This document shows positions 44,669 through 54,374 of a stretch of DNA of 64,000 bases, piece after piece (position 1 is the first letter of the stretch; each line of letters begins with the position of its first letter). Under the pieces are notes generated by a model, which worked only from the letters and a program-made list of their open reading frames with translations, ran no database searches and was not told the origin of the DNA. The DNA comes from Candidatus Zixiibacteriota bacterium (GTDB lineage Bacteria > Zixibacteria > MSB-5A5 > GN15 > FEB-12), in assembly GCA_029860345.1 (NCBI GenBank), contig JAOUBJ010000002.1:186001-250000 (forward strand), given 5' to 3'. The translations under genes and the position numbers were made by a program.

Positions 44669-45721
44669 ATGATCAAACAACCATCAGACATTTCGCTCTA
44701 CGACTACAACCTCCCTCCCGAGTTGATTGCACAGACTCCATCCCGTCGCCGCGATCAGTCTCGTCTGATGGTCCTCGACCGACAGACTTCGGGTACCTGT
44801 GTAAAGTCCTTCAAAAGCATCGCCGATTACCTCAACCCCGGTGACGCGCTGGTCGTCAACAGCACTAAAGTCTTCAAAGCCCGATTGTTCGGACGCCGAC
44901 CGACCGGCGCCAAGGTCGAGCTGTTTTTGGTCCGAACTGTAGAGCCGGATCGGCCACTTGAATGGATCGCTTTGGTATCTCCTTCGCGACGAGTACGGGA
45001 AGGGGAGATGATCCAGTTTGGACCCACGCAGGTGCGGCTGGATGCCGATATTGGCGGCGGCCGGTGGCTGGTTTCATTTGCCGGTGAAAGACAGCGAGAC
45101 AGAATCATTCACAAGTTTGGTCATGTACCGTTGCCGCACTATATAAAACGCGACGACCAGCCTTCCGATCTGCGTCGCTACCAGACGGTTTTTGCAGACA
45201 GTTACAATACTGGCGCCGTGGCCGCACCGACGGCCGGATTTCATTTCACTCGTTCCTTGCTTGACGTGCTGAAGAGTAAGGGAGTCAGCCTGATTGATGT
45301 TTGTCTGCATGTCGGGCCGGGTACGTTCAAACCGGTGAAAGTCGATAACATCGATGAGCACGTTGTCGATCCGGAGATGGCCACGTTGTCGCCCCAAGCC
45401 GCATCCTCAATCAACAAGGTTCGCAAGCGAGGCGGCAAGATAGTGGCCGTCGGGACCACCAGTGTGCGCACCTTGGAATCGGCTCAGACTTTGCGCGGTC
45501 AGATCCAGCCATTTTCAGGCATGGTCGATCTGTATATCAAGCCGGGTCATCGTTTCAACACAATCGATCATCTGATCACCAACTTCCACCTACCCAAGTC
45601 GTCGCTGTTGATTTTGGTCAGCGCCTTTGCCGGGCGCGAACGGATCATGGCTGCCTACGACGAAGCGATCCAGCAACGCATGCGCTTCTTCAGTTACGGC
45701 GATGCCATGCTGATTCGGTGA
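44669..45721 (+). CDS. queA: S-adenosylmethionine:tRNA ribosyltransferase-isomerase QueA
   Basis: The 350-residue protein begins with SLYDYNLPPELIAQTPSRRRDQSRLMVLDR, the family signature, and contains PHYIKR, YNTGAVAAPTAGFHF and DVCLHVGPGTFKPV. QueA adds the ribosyl part of SAM to preQ1 in tRNA to make epoxyqueuosine, a late step of queuosine synthesis. I chose the ATG at 44669 over an in-frame start at 44606, since the family begins here. The mannosyltransferase gene at 39170 may act on the product of this pathway. Confidence 0.93.
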   Translation: MIKQPSDISLYDYNLPPELIAQTPSRRRDQSRLMVLDRQTSGTCVKSFKSIADYLNPGDALVVNSTKVFKARLFGRRPTGAKVELFLVRTVEPDRPLEWIALVSPSRRVREGEMIQFGPTQVRLDADIGGGRWLVSFAGERQRDRIIHKFGHVPLPHYIKRDDQPSDLRRYQTVFADSYNTGAVAAPTAGFHFTRSLLDVLKSKGVSLIDVCLHVGPGTFKPVKVDNIDEHVVDPEMATLSPQAASSINKVRKRGGKIVAVGTTSVRTLESAQTLRGQIQPFSGMVDLYIKPGHRFNTIDHLITNFHLPKSSLLILVSAFAGRERIMAAYDEAIQQRMRFFSYGDAMLIR

Positions 45722-45755
45722 ATTATGCCTGTAGGAGCGTGATCGGTCTGCGGCA

Positions 45756-48700
45756 TCAGAGGCACACCGGCGGTGGGCCGCCGGTGAACATGAAATCAAC
45801 CAAATGAACGAGATCGGCGATGTCAACGGTTCCGAACCCGTCCATGTTGGCGGCGCTAATGTCCGGTGGCGCTGGTCCGCCGGTGAACATGTAATCGACC
45901 AGGTAGACCAAGTCGGCGATGTCGGCCGGCCCGGTCGATCCGTCAACGTCGCCGCAGTCGAAACAACCCTGAACCACATTCGCCACATTCTCCTGGCACG
46001 AGTTGTTTTCAGGCAACAGGGGAGAGAGAGCGTAGACGTCTGTTATGGCTAATGTTGTATCACAAAAGAGCGGGTCCGCGGATATGTTGCCGTTCAGACC
46101 AATCTGTTCTGCAGCGGCGCAGTAATCGGTTGGATGACCGTAGACGATGTTACAGCTCATATCCGGTGATCCACAGACACTGGCGCCGTTGGCATAGAAA
46201 ACATTACGATGGAGAAAAACGGTGCCCCATCCGAAGGACTGGAAACCCACTGAGTTATGCGCGAATATGTTGTCGGTGAAGAAGTTGTTTACGCTCTCGC
46301 AGACAATCCCCATTGTGTTACCGACGAACACAGAGTTGGAGGCCTGGAAGAACTCCGGAAAGCCGTCCAGCAGTATAGCCGTGCCGTTACTGTCGAACCG
46401 ACACTCGAAGGCTCCTCCAGCACCCGGATATTCAACCAACATCGCCATTGGATTCTGTCGAAAGAGGCACTGGTGCGCACTGATGGATCCCCAGACCCAG
46501 TAACCATTATACTTGAGCGACGGGTTTCCGTTTTCAAAGCATATTTCCTTAATCGTTGCAAGACCTGCCCCGTGTGGAATACCGAGAGGCTGAACATCCG
46601 GAAGGGTATCGGAACCTGCCGTCAGGAAACAACCACCGTCCAACTGGATCACCGTGCTGTCCGGCCCGGCTTCCGATAGAAAAGTGATATGTCGCGCGAC
46701 CAGGTTAAATCCCCGGTTCTCATCGCCGGAATAAGTACCCGGAGCCAGCAGAATTGTATCCTCATGCTGAGCCACGAACATTGCCGCGCCTATGTTCGGA
46801 AAGTCCGTCGGCACTCGGATCAAGGAGTTAATCCAGGTCCAGACCACGAACGATTTATGCCGCCAGTCACCCCAGTCAAGGCCATTGTGCACTCGTATTC
46901 TCAAGAAGTACCGGTGGTGTGTTTCCAAAACGGCGCCGTCGTACAGGACATTAGTGACGGATGATGTTACGGGGCCGGTGTCCCAAAGTTCGGCCTCGCT
47001 CCAATCGTCATCATGGCCGATTTGAAGATGGTATTGCGTTTGAGCGGTGACCGCCGTATCGAGATAGGTCCACATAATCTCCGGCGTTTCCGAACCGACT
47101 CGGTTATCGTCAAGCTCTGGGGCAAAATCGATGGTAGTCGCCACCGGGTAGATCGTGTGTTGGTATGAAAAGGTCCCGATATCGCTGTTGGAGCCATCGG
47201 GGTCGTTGAGAAGCGGGTCGGGACTGCCCATATCCACGCAGGGTGAGCCCGGCAACAATCGATAGTCATGCGCGGCGGCATCGACGTACATAGGGTCCGC
47301 CGACAGATTGCTATAACCTACAGGCTGACCCCAGTCGTAGTCCGGGTTGTTGTTCCATACACAATTGTAGTCGACTGGGTAGAACCCGGAAATGGCCGTA
47401 CTCTGAGTGTTGGTGACAATATTATTTATGGCCATGCCGCCAAAAGTGTAAATCCCTCCGCTATTCCCGTCAAAAGTGTTGTTGATGACGTCCACCGCCG
47501 CCCCACCGAGACCAAGCAGGCCGATGCAAGCGGTTCCACCGTTTCCCCAGAACACGTTGTGAAAAATCCTGCTGTAGGCGCTGTCTCCGGCACTCCGAAT
47601 CAAGTTGCGACTTCCCGCGTAACCGTGGAAGACATTGTCATGTATCAAGGTCTTGCAGCCATTGTTCACGTACAGTCCGTACTTAGCGGTACTGCCTGAA
47701 ATCGTGAACCCGGCCAATTCGGTCCCGGCACCGTCACCCGATCCGAAGAAAATATGTGTACTGTCCGGGACGGCCGGTTCAAGAAAAGTAGAATCGGCGC
47801 CGAGCGCACCTATCACGCTGATTGAGAACTGTGAGAAAACCAGATTCTCGTGATAAACTCCGGGCGCAACTAATACCGTGTCGCCGTCGGTCGCAATATC
47901 GATAGCTGTCTGAATTGTCGGGACATCGGCTGGGACGTTGAAGACAGGGCCGGCCGGCATTGTGAATGACACCGGCATTGACCAATCGGAGTATTCAAGT
48001 TGATCGGTGACCCTTGCCCGCCACCAGTAATAAACGCCACTCGACAGCTCGGGTAGATTTCTCGATTGAGTACGATCCGTTTGTTCTGCCACGCCGTAAT
48101 CAAAGGCTGCAAGGTCTGTCAACTCAGAATTTCTGTATACTTCAAAATCGTAGAGCAGAGTATCCAGTTCGGCGTCGAATGAATTGTCCACAAACAAGCT
48201 TATGCCTTCTCTTCGCAAAGGAGTCGATGTCGTTGGCCAGGCCAAACCTGGTACGGTTGGCCTGCTATTCATTCTCAGGAAATTCCCGACCCAATCGCCC
48301 CATACCGATCCATTATTCACTCTCAGTCGGTAAAAGTAGGTGATACCATCCATTAACGGTGCGCCGGCGTAAACCACAGCACTATCGGCAGAATAGACTT
48401 CTCCCGACGCCCACATCTCGGCTACTACCCAATCCACGTCCGTACCAACCTCGATCTCGTAAGCCGCCTGCATGCCTATCGTGTCAAAAAAAGACCAGTA
48501 GAAGGTTGGCGTGTGATTCAGGACATGCATACTATCCACTGCCGAAAGATGGAGCCCCACCGGGATTGGATAGTTGTAATCGGCCGGGAGCGCCCCCATG
48601 TCGTTTCTGGTGCCGTCCGAATCGTTGTACTGAGGGTCGGGATCACCGGCATCGATGCAGGGTGATGCTGGGAGAAGTTGGTAATCATGATTGGCAGTAT

Positions 48701-49526
48701 CTGCAAACAGGGCCGGCTGATAGATGTTGCCCGCACCTGGTGGGAATTCGTAGTCATTTGCGTTGTTGAAAGTGCAGTTGTATTCGGCTACGAATTCACC
48801 TTTCATTGCCCACGCTGGGGCAAAGAATACGATGTTGTTTCGGGCATCTAGGCTGCCGCTGCTTTGATTAAGAATTCCACTGTGCACTGTTACTGAGATT
48901 GTATTGTTGTATATCAAGGTGCCGTAAGCTATGCCCAAAGCTCTGATTTCTCCGACGCCTGTGTTCCCGTACATTACATTGTAGCAAATGGTATCGTCAT
49001 GGTTGTTATACTCCAGGTGTATCGCCGCCCCATACGTGTTCGCGTTATTGGAGTGTATCACATTTCCCTTGATCAGGACGCCGGTAGTGTTGTCCAGGTC
49101 AATACCGGGGGAATCATTGTCCCTGCTGCTTGTATTGCCCGTGATAATGTTTTCTTTGATTGTCGGCGATGAACCGTCACAGAAAACGCCACAAGCTCCG
49201 CTGCCTGTGATGGTGAAACCGGAAATCTCCGTGCCCTTGGGCTCCCCCCCAATAAAAGACACGACCGCCATGCTCGTATTTGAAGCAAGGATAGTTGTCG
49301 CGCCTGCGCCCCCTGAACTTGTAACGACAAGCATTTTGCCGTCGAAGTCAATATTCTCTAAATATGTCCCCGGCGCAACTAACACCGTGTCGCCTTCGGT
49401 TGCGGTATCAATGCCGGACTGGATTGTCGGCTGATCGGAAGGTACGTGGATAACCCCGGCTGCAACCGAACCGGTACTGTACAAAACCATGCATGAAACT
49501 ATGCACGAAATAGACCAATGCTTCAC
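45756..49526 (-). CDS. Giant secreted parallel beta-helix protein with C-terminal type I dockerin
   Basis: About 1256 residues. I chose the GTG at 49526, preceded by AAGGA, because a signal peptide starts there (SISCIVSCMVLYSTGSVAA); an in-frame ATG at 49589 adds 21 unlikely residues. Three beta-helix modules begin near residues 27, 527 and 902, each with VPxDxPTIQxxIDxATxGDTVLVAPGTY, as in NosD/pectate-lyase-like right-handed helices. FN3-like linkers separate them (YEIEVGTDVDWVVAEMWASG; YHLQIGHDDDWSEAELWDTG). The last 70 residues are a dockerin with two loops, GDVDGSTGPADIADLVYL (one residue longer than usual) and NMDGFGTVDIADLVHL (canonical). It has no type IX sorting domain, so it could be held through cohesin binding. 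No polysaccharide-cleaving residues can be assigned. Confidence 0.8.
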   Translation of the reverse strand: MKHWSISCIVSCMVLYSTGSVAAGVIHVPSDQPTIQSGIDTATEGDTVLVAPGTYLENIDFDGKMLVVTSSGGAGATTILASNTSMAVVSFIGGEPKGTEISGFTITGSGACGVFCDGSSPTIKENIITGNTSSRDNDSPGIDLDNTTGVLIKGNVIHSNNANTYGAAIHLEYNNHDDTICYNVMYGNTGVGEIRALGIAYGTLIYNNTISVTVHSGILNQSSGSLDARNNIVFFAPAWAMKGEFVAEYNCTFNNANDYEFPPGAGNIYQPALFADTANHDYQLLPASPCIDAGDPDPQYNDSDGTRNDMGALPADYNYPIPVGLHLSAVDSMHVLNHTPTFYWSFFDTIGMQAAYEIEVGTDVDWVVAEMWASGEVYSADSAVVYAGAPLMDGITYFYRLRVNNGSVWGDWVGNFLRMNSRPTVPGLAWPTTSTPLRREGISLFVDNSFDAELDTLLYDFEVYRNSELTDLAAFDYGVAEQTDRTQSRNLPELSSGVYYWWRARVTDQLEYSDWSMPVSFTMPAGPVFNVPADVPTIQTAIDIATDGDTVLVAPGVYHENLVFSQFSISVIGALGADSTFLEPAVPDSTHIFFGSGDGAGTELAGFTISGSTAKYGLYVNNGCKTLIHDNVFHGYAGSRNLIRSAGDSAYSRIFHNVFWGNGGTACIGLLGLGGAAVDVINNTFDGNSGGIYTFGGMAINNIVTNTQSTAISGFYPVDYNCVWNNNPDYDWGQPVGYSNLSADPMYVDAAAHDYRLLPGSPCVDMGSPDPLLNDPDGSNSDIGTFSYQHTIYPVATTIDFAPELDDNRVGSETPEIMWTYLDTAVTAQTQYHLQIGHDDDWSEAELWDTGPVTSSVTNVLYDGAVLETHHRYFLRIRVHNGLDWGDWRHKSFVVWTWINSLIRVPTDFPNIGAAMFVAQHEDTILLAPGTYSGDENRGFNLVARHITFLSEAGPDSTVIQLDGGCFLTAGSDTLPDVQPLGIPHGAGLATIKEICFENGNPSLKYNGYWVWGSISAHQCLFRQNPMAMLVEYPGAGGAFECRFDSNGTAILLDGFPEFFQASNSVFVGNTMGIVCESVNNFFTDNIFAHNSVGFQSFGWGTVFLHRNVFYANGASVCGSPDMSCNIVYGHPTDYCAAAEQIGLNGNISADPLFCDTTLAITDVYALSPLLPENNSCQENVANVVQGCFDCGDVDGSTGPADIADLVYLVDYMFTGGPAPPDISAANMDGFGTVDIADLVHLVDFMFTGGPPPVCL

Positions 49527-49639
49527 GGAGTCCTTCTGCGTTCTGGCGGTCGCTGTAATATAGCGAAGACGTAATGATCCACCAAGCATTATTCGCCATG
49601 GTGTCTACACCCGGCGATGCGGACAGCGAAATATCGATC

Positions 49640-51751
49640 TTAAGACGCGCTCGTCACTTTGAACTGCGCCACGATCTGTTGGAGACCCTCGGCGTTCTTA
49701 TTCATCTGTTCGGCAGCTGCGGCCGCCTGCTCGGCGCCGGTAGCCGTCTCTTTGGTCACCGATGCAACGTTTTCCACGTTCTTGGATATCTCCTCGGCGG
49801 CGGTGGACTGTTCGTCGGTCGCGGTGGCTATCTGCTGAATCATGTCCATCACACGCTGTGACATGTTGACGATCTCAGTCAGACTGTTGCCGGCGTTGTC
49901 GGCCAGTTCACGCCCCTTGTCGACTTCCGTTACACCGGTCTCCATCGACTGAACCGCCTCTTCAGTTTCGGTTTGGATACCCTTGATCATGTCGGTGATC
50001 TCGCCGGTTGCCTTGCCGGTTCGTTCGGCCAGTTTGCGAACTTCGTCGGCCACCACGGCAAAACCGCGGCCCTGTTCGCCGGCGCGGGCTGCTTCGATTG
50101 CTGCATTCAGCGCCAGCAGGTTGGTCTGGTCGGCGATGTCATCAATAACACCGACGATCTCGCCGATCTGATCTGCCGACTTGGCCAGTCTGCCGATCGA
50201 CTCGGACGATTCACGAACGACATCGGAAATCTTTTGCATTCCCTGAATCGTCTCGTTAACCAATTGCCCTCCGCTGGTGGCGGTATCGGAGGCGCCGCGA
50301 GAAGCCTCGGTGGCCTCACCGGCGTTTCTGGATGACTCGACAATAGTGGCGCTCATTTGTTCGATAGCGGTAGAAACCTGCGCTACTTGCTGGGCCTGGT
50401 CGGTTGAACCGCGCGACATTTCTTCTGACGTTGATGCGATCTCGGTGGCGGCGCTGCCCAATTCGCGGGCATTGTCGGTCAATTGCAAAACCATGCTGTT
50501 GAGATTCTCCAACATTTTGGTCAGCGAACTGCCCATGCGATCCTTCGCCCCTAATGTAGCTTCCACCGACGCCACGAGTTCACCCACCTCATCTTTTGTG
50601 TTTATGCCGATTTGTTCCATTTCTGTCTGATTCAGTTGCTGGGTCAGGTCGTTTGCAGCAATTGCTTCAACAACGGTTTCAAATCCGGCGAATTCATTGT
50701 TCATCTTTTCCGTCAGTTTCACAACTTTGTTGAGAGGTACGTAGATTGATCTTGCGACGGTAATGCCAAGTAAAATGGTGACCAACAGGACACAGCCAAC
50801 CATAGTTGCAGTCAGCCAAAAGGTCCTGCTTGAACTATTGCTCAGTGTTTCCGCCTGCGCATCGAGTTCAGCGGCCAGGAAATCCTCGACTTGTTTCAAC
50901 TGGTTGATCTTGGCCGTAATTGTCTGAAACCAATACGTAGCATCGACGCCGAAATCGCCATCGGCAGACTTGTCAATGGCGATCTGACGCATCCGTGCAA
51001 CCTCATCGACACTCTTGCCGCGCATGGTGGTACTGTAGAAGTTCTGATGCTCTTTGATCGCCAGAGCATTGAACACACGCATGTAGCTGTCCTGTTGGGC
51101 GATCAGTTTTACGAATCTGGCAAAGACACCTTCGTCGAATTGACCCACCGCAAAGGTATTAGACATGACTGCCCGCTCGATCCCGGCTCGTTCTTTGCCG
51201 AGCAGATAATTGGCATAAGCCGAAAGCTGCCGAGAGAAATCGGCATCGGACGTTTTGGCCACCATGCCGCCGATCATGTCAATGAACTCACCGTTGGTGC
51301 GGGTGTAGAAACCAATGGCGTCTTTGGCGGCAATACTCTGTTGGTCCGTCTGGTTTCGGATATTGGTGAGTTTCGCAAGGTCGTTTACCGCTGAGGTCAG
51401 CTTGCTTCTCGCCCCAGGTGGCAGCAGATCAGACTCAAAACCGGCCAATGTTTTTTCCCATGCAGCCAGCTTTGAATCGGTATCCCGTCGCTGACTGTTG
51501 AGCTCCTTGCCGAACTTGCTGCCTTTGCTGCCGATGAAACCGGCTGTCGCTCCGCGCTCTTTCTGAAGTTCATGAACCAAAGCGCTGGCGCTGACCGCCA
51601 CACCGGACATCGAGCGCAGGTTGTCCATCTCCGTGCTCAGTGACCACCTCGACGACAGCTCGCTGACCGACATGTAAAGAAGTGCGAGCAGAGGCAAGAG
51701 CAGCATTAATCCCAGTTTGCTCCTGATTCGCATGTTTCCAAGAACGTTCAT
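49640..51751 (-). CDS. Methyl-accepting chemotaxis protein with nitrate/nitrite-sensing (NIT) domain
   Basis: The 703-residue start is the ATG at 51751, behind AAGGGG; an in-frame ATG at 51796 is less likely. Order: membrane segment 1 near 9-28; a periplasmic all-helical NIT domain near 45-290 with [20 protein letters not shown], the conserved opening of that family; membrane segment 2 near 309-335; HAMP; and the MCP signalling domain with [20 protein letters not shown] near 540-560. Glutamine/glutamate pairs for methylation flank it. NIT domains are linked to nitrate and nitrite sensing, though the ligand here is untested. It lies alone, without che genes nearby. Confidence 0.9.
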   Translation of the reverse strand: MNVLGNMRIRSKLGLMLLLPLLALLYMSVSELSSRWSLSTEMDNLRSMSGVAVSASALVHELQKERGATAGFIGSKGSKFGKELNSQRRDTDSKLAAWEKTLAGFESDLLPPGARSKLTSAVNDLAKLTNIRNQTDQQSIAAKDAIGFYTRTNGEFIDMIGGMVAKTSDADFSRQLSAYANYLLGKERAGIERAVMSNTFAVGQFDEGVFARFVKLIAQQDSYMRVFNALAIKEHQNFYSTTMRGKSVDEVARMRQIAIDKSADGDFGVDATYWFQTITAKINQLKQVEDFLAAELDAQAETLSNSSSRTFWLTATMVGCVLLVTILLGITVARSIYVPLNKVVKLTEKMNNEFAGFETVVEAIAANDLTQQLNQTEMEQIGINTKDEVGELVASVEATLGAKDRMGSSLTKMLENLNSMVLQLTDNARELGSAATEIASTSEEMSRGSTDQAQQVAQVSTAIEQMSATIVESSRNAGEATEASRGASDTATSGGQLVNETIQGMQKISDVVRESSESIGRLAKSADQIGEIVGVIDDIADQTNLLALNAAIEAARAGEQGRGFAVVADEVRKLAERTGKATGEITDMIKGIQTETEEAVQSMETGVTEVDKGRELADNAGNSLTEIVNMSQRVMDMIQQIATATDEQSTAAEEISKNVENVASVTKETATGAEQAAAAAEQMNKNAEGLQQIVAQFKVTSAS

Positions 51752-51998
51752 GGGGACCCCTTCCGTTTGGTAACGTTGGTACAACTTATTGTTCAATAGA
51801 CTGCCGCCGCTTCAACGGGCGGCCAATCACCGTACTAACCACCTTTTGAGTTGGGCGTCGGATAACCACGACCAATCAGGCTCTTAATTGGTCGACATAC
51901 TCCATGTTCTGCGGGAGCCCCGGCCGATTACCTGCCCTGTAGGTGCAGATCGGTGTGATCAGGCCCGGCTTTAGTCCTGTTTTTGAACAAGATCGCAT

Positions 51999-52030
51999 AA
52001 AAAAAACCGCCCGGCCTTTCGGCCCGACGG
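51999..52030 (-). terminator. Rho-independent terminator of the gene at 52059
   Basis: On the minus strand a GC-rich stem (eight of ten pairs, GAAA loop) between 52007 and 52030 is followed by eight T residues (A-run at 51999-52006 on the plus strand). It follows the stop of the small secreted protein gene by about 30 bases. Confidence 0.88.
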
Positions 52031-52058
52031 TTGTAGATAATTCGATGATAACGAGCGT

Positions 52059-52697
52059 TTACCGCTTTTTCGGCTTGCCTTTGAGTTTACCGGCTTTCTT
52101 GGGCGGCGGCGGACCGGCGTGGTCCTTCTTTTTGGACTTGGCCTTCTTGACGTTGCCGTGGATCTTCACAAAGCTGGTTCCCTTACCCCGCATCTTGACA
52201 ACTTCATCCGGTGAGTGACCATAGTGCTCACTGACGAACTTCAGGTTAACGAAGTTCACGATCTCGATATCGGTAAAGCGAATCGAGCCCCACTTGTTCT
52301 TCTTTTTCTTCTTGAAATGTCCCCACGCCTTGCCATAGGGGGGGCCGGGGGTCTGCTTGAGATCGACCCAGAATATCTCGGCAGTGAGGCCATACTTGAG
52401 ACAGATATCCATCCAACTCAGACCAGCCTGGCGGTGTCGGATTATGATACTCGGTGATACGTAGCATCTTTTGGCCAGAAAGAAGACGACCGGCATTTCT
52501 TCGTCGGGGATCTCTGCTTTCTTGACTGCGGTGACACGGCGCGCCTCGACTTCGAAATGCTCTCCGATGGCCAGGTAGAATCCCTTAACGCCTTCCTCAT
52601 CGATTGATATTCCGAGGTTAACCTCGGCCCGACATTGATCGGCTGGTGGACTGAGGACGACCAGGCATACAATAACGGCGAACACAGATTTCAACAT
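52059..52697 (-). CDS. Secreted basic protein of unknown function
   Basis: The 212-residue protein starts at the ATG at 52697, behind an excellent ribosome site GGAGG, and begins with a signal peptide (MLKSVFAVIVCLVVLSPPA). The middle holds two related helical units of about 55 residues: SPSIIIRHRQAGLSWMDICLKYGL and VNFVNLKFVSEHYGHSPDEVVKMRGKG. The tail of 25 residues is nearly all Lys, Pro and Gly. I do not recognise the family. It has its own terminator and appears monocistronic. Confidence 0.65.
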   Translation of the reverse strand: MLKSVFAVIVCLVVLSPPADQCRAEVNLGISIDEEGVKGFYLAIGEHFEVEARRVTAVKKAEIPDEEMPVVFFLAKRCYVSPSIIIRHRQAGLSWMDICLKYGLTAEIFWVDLKQTPGPPYGKAWGHFKKKKKNKWGSIRFTDIEIVNFVNLKFVSEHYGHSPDEVVKMRGKGTSFVKIHGNVKKAKSKKKDHAGPPPPKKAGKLKGKPKKR

Positions 52698-52869
52698 CAA
52701 GGACCTCCGGTCAGGAGTTGCTGGTTGCACTTACTGGTGCGTCTTGGCGCACCGCAGCTACAGTGGTTTTATCGGCTTTTATCCAGGGGGAATTGATCTG
52801 GTCGAGGCTGTCTGTTCAAGAGTGGCACAATAGTCCGGATTGTGACGCCACCCGCTCGGTCTGCTGGGT

Positions 52870-53184
52870 TTATTGGCCGGGCTCATTGGGCGTTTTGACT
52901 TTACCGGTGCCGTCTCCAACCAACTTCTCACGGGCCATTGTATTATCCCATATCCGGTTGACAAAGTCACCCAGCGCGCCGTCAAGCAATTGCTCGATAG
53001 TTTTGTTTTGAAAATGTGCAATCACTTTGAGTTTGTTTAAGTGTTCCTGCCTCAGCCAGACTGCTTGCCGTGTCCAGGCCTCGCCCTCTTTGTCGATCTT
53101 GGAGTTAGAAACATAAATCGATTGCTCGGGCGTGCCGTCGGTCGGCTGATCCGATTTGAGTTGTGAACCCTTGATTATGGCCAT
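52870..53184 (-). CDS. Small ribbon-helix-helix-like protein
   Basis: The 104-residue protein contains RQAVWLRQEHLNKLKVIAHF followed by NKTIEQLLDGALGDFVNRIWD (about residues 39-82). That is the pattern of a ribbon-helix-helix DNA-binding unit with a basic strand and two helices. The flanks are polar and disordered. An AAGGGA ribosome site lies before the ATG. No toxin gene is adjacent, so it is not clearly an antitoxin; a partition-like or general regulator is possible. Confidence 0.65.
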   Translation of the reverse strand: MAIIKGSQLKSDQPTDGTPEQSIYVSNSKIDKEGEAWTRQAVWLRQEHLNKLKVIAHFQNKTIEQLLDGALGDFVNRIWDNTMAREKLVGDGTGKVKTPNEPGQ

Positions 53185-53273
53185 CGCGCTATTCCCTTCA
53201 TTCGCATGTGTCCTTACAGTTATCGGCAGGAACAGCGTTAATCGGAGCAGGTTGTACTCAGGAGTTCGATTGG

Positions 53274-54179
53274 TCAGGGCCGAGGACCGGAGTTGATCGG
53301 CCTGTCAACCAGGGCAAAGCGCAGGCCGACAATGATGGCCAGGCTGCTCGCTCCCATGATCCAGGTGATCTGCTCACCGAAGAACATAAGGGCCAACCCG
53401 GCGACAAAGACCGGTACCGTGCTGTAAACCGAGCCGGCTGTTCTGGTGGGGCCTATTTCCTGGATCGACAGCACAAACAGATAATACCCCACGCCGGAGG
53501 CGAGGATACCCATATATAACAGCGACAAAACCGAGGCGGTCGACAACTGTTGCACCTGCTGGACCGGCTGCTCCAAGAAGACCAGTACCAACAACTGAAC
53601 GACGCCGAAGACTGCTGCGTACCAGGTTAGAGTAAAGCCCGAGTAGGTTTTCGATAGCCCTTTGATCATCAGTGAATAGATCACCCAGCAGAACACCCCG
53701 AGCAACATCAGGATTTCTCCTCGATTGAAATCGAACCTGGTGAGCACGCTCAAGTCGCCTCGCACCAAAAGAAACAGAACACCGGCCATAGCGACCAGAA
53801 CACCCAGATAATTGCGCAGGGATAGTCGTTCTCCGAGAAACAAAGCGGCCAGCGTGCCGGTGTAGATCGGATTGGTGGCGTTGATTATCGCTGAGTTGGC
53901 CGCATCGGTGTAAAGCAGGCTGGAGAAGAAGAAATAGTGGTAGCCAACCACTCCGAAAGCGCCCAGCAGAAACATCTGCCACAGGTCTTTCCGGCGGACT
54001 TTGAGCGAGTCCCGGCCGTATTTGAACAACAGGCAGGCCAGAAAGAGCAGGGCGATCAGATACCGCAAAAGTGTCGTAGTCAGCGGTCCCAGGTCGATAT
54101 TGGTATACTTGCCGGCCACGAAACTCCCGGCAAACAGGAAGGAAGTGATAAACGGGAGGACTATTTTGCGGAAGGTCAT
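53274..54179 (-). CDS. EamA-family (drug/metabolite) transporter
   Basis: The 301-residue protein has ten membrane segments in two EamA halves: FAGSFVAGKYTNIDLGPLTTTLLRYLIA in the first and LGVFCWVIYSLMIKGLSKTY and GPTRTAGSVYSTVPVFVAGLALMFFGEQ in the second. Such transporters export amino acids or other metabolites. Its promoter leaves almost no leader, and a small transcription unit ends just upstream. Substrate unknown. Confidence 0.87.
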   Translation of the reverse strand: MTFRKIVLPFITSFLFAGSFVAGKYTNIDLGPLTTTLLRYLIALLFLACLLFKYGRDSLKVRRKDLWQMFLLGAFGVVGYHYFFFSSLLYTDAANSAIINATNPIYTGTLAALFLGERLSLRNYLGVLVAMAGVLFLLVRGDLSVLTRFDFNRGEILMLLGVFCWVIYSLMIKGLSKTYSGFTLTWYAAVFGVVQLLVLVFLEQPVQQVQQLSTASVLSLLYMGILASGVGYYLFVLSIQEIGPTRTAGSVYSTVPVFVAGLALMFFGEQITWIMGASSLAIIVGLRFALVDRPINSGPRP

Positions 54180-54184
54180 GCTTT

Positions 54185-54214
54185 ATAATGTGGTCGCAAT
54201 CATTGACTTGTCAA
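54185..54214 (-). promoter_or_regulatory. Promoter of eamA gene, predicted leaderless
   Basis: On the minus strand a perfect TTGACA (54209-54214) and CATTAT (54185-54190) are 18 bases apart. The ATG at 54179 begins 6 bases after the -10, so transcription would start at the start codon. No ribosome site is present. Confidence 0.6.
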
Positions 54215-54226
54215 TATTCTATGGCA

Positions 54227-54261
54227 CAAAAAACCTGGCGGCTTGGTAGAAACCGCCAGGT
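54227..54261 (-). terminator. Rho-independent terminator of the tiny transcription unit
   Basis: ACCTGGCGG at 54233-54241 pairs perfectly with CCGCCAGGT at 54253-54261, and on the minus strand the stem runs into a run of T (A-run at 54228-54233). It ends the unit promoted at 54375-54404 and lies just upstream of the eamA promoter. Confidence 0.88.
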
Positions 54262-54279
54262 CGGTAAACTGTTGGTATT

Positions 54280-54319
54280 TACTTAGCGCTCCAACCAGCG
54301 CGGTTAGGGCGACTAAGTA
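54280..54319 (-). ncRNA. Long hairpin inside a tiny independent transcript
   Basis: TACTTAG at 54280-54286 pairs with CTAAGTA at 54313-54319, and the inner arms (CGCTCCAACC with GGTTAGGGCG, eight of ten matches) extend the stem, for a 40-base near-palindrome. The outer stem contains the stop codon of an 11-codon frame. Together with promoter and terminator this suggests a small RNA of about 140 bases. Confidence 0.5.
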
Positions 54320-54348
54320 TCAGTCACCTCACATTTGTCATAATTCAT
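54313..54348 (-). CDS. Possible 11-residue peptide gene with strong ribosome site
   Basis: An ATG at 54348 follows a near-perfect ribosome site AAAGGAGGTG and opens a frame MNYDKCEVTDT ending in TAG at 54313. A consensus promoter lies upstream, and a hairpin and terminator follow. Translation is likely in principle, but the peptide matches nothing I know. Other frames continue past the stop (the -1 frame stays open through the hairpin), so recoding cannot be excluded but is not supported. Confidence 0.45.
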   Translation of the reverse strand: MNYDKCEVTDT

Positions 54349-54374
54349 CCGACCACCTCCTTTCCTGTGTACTT

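Noticed and set aside
51752-51998. A c-di-GMP riboswitch before the chemoreceptor gene
   Set aside because: The leader has some GC-rich stems but none of the conserved c-di-GMP aptamer strings I know.
54280-54348. Selenocysteine or frameshift readthrough of the 11-codon frame
   Set aside because: The overlapping frames are open for a short way, but there is no slippery heptamer, no family match, and the next structure downstream is a terminator.
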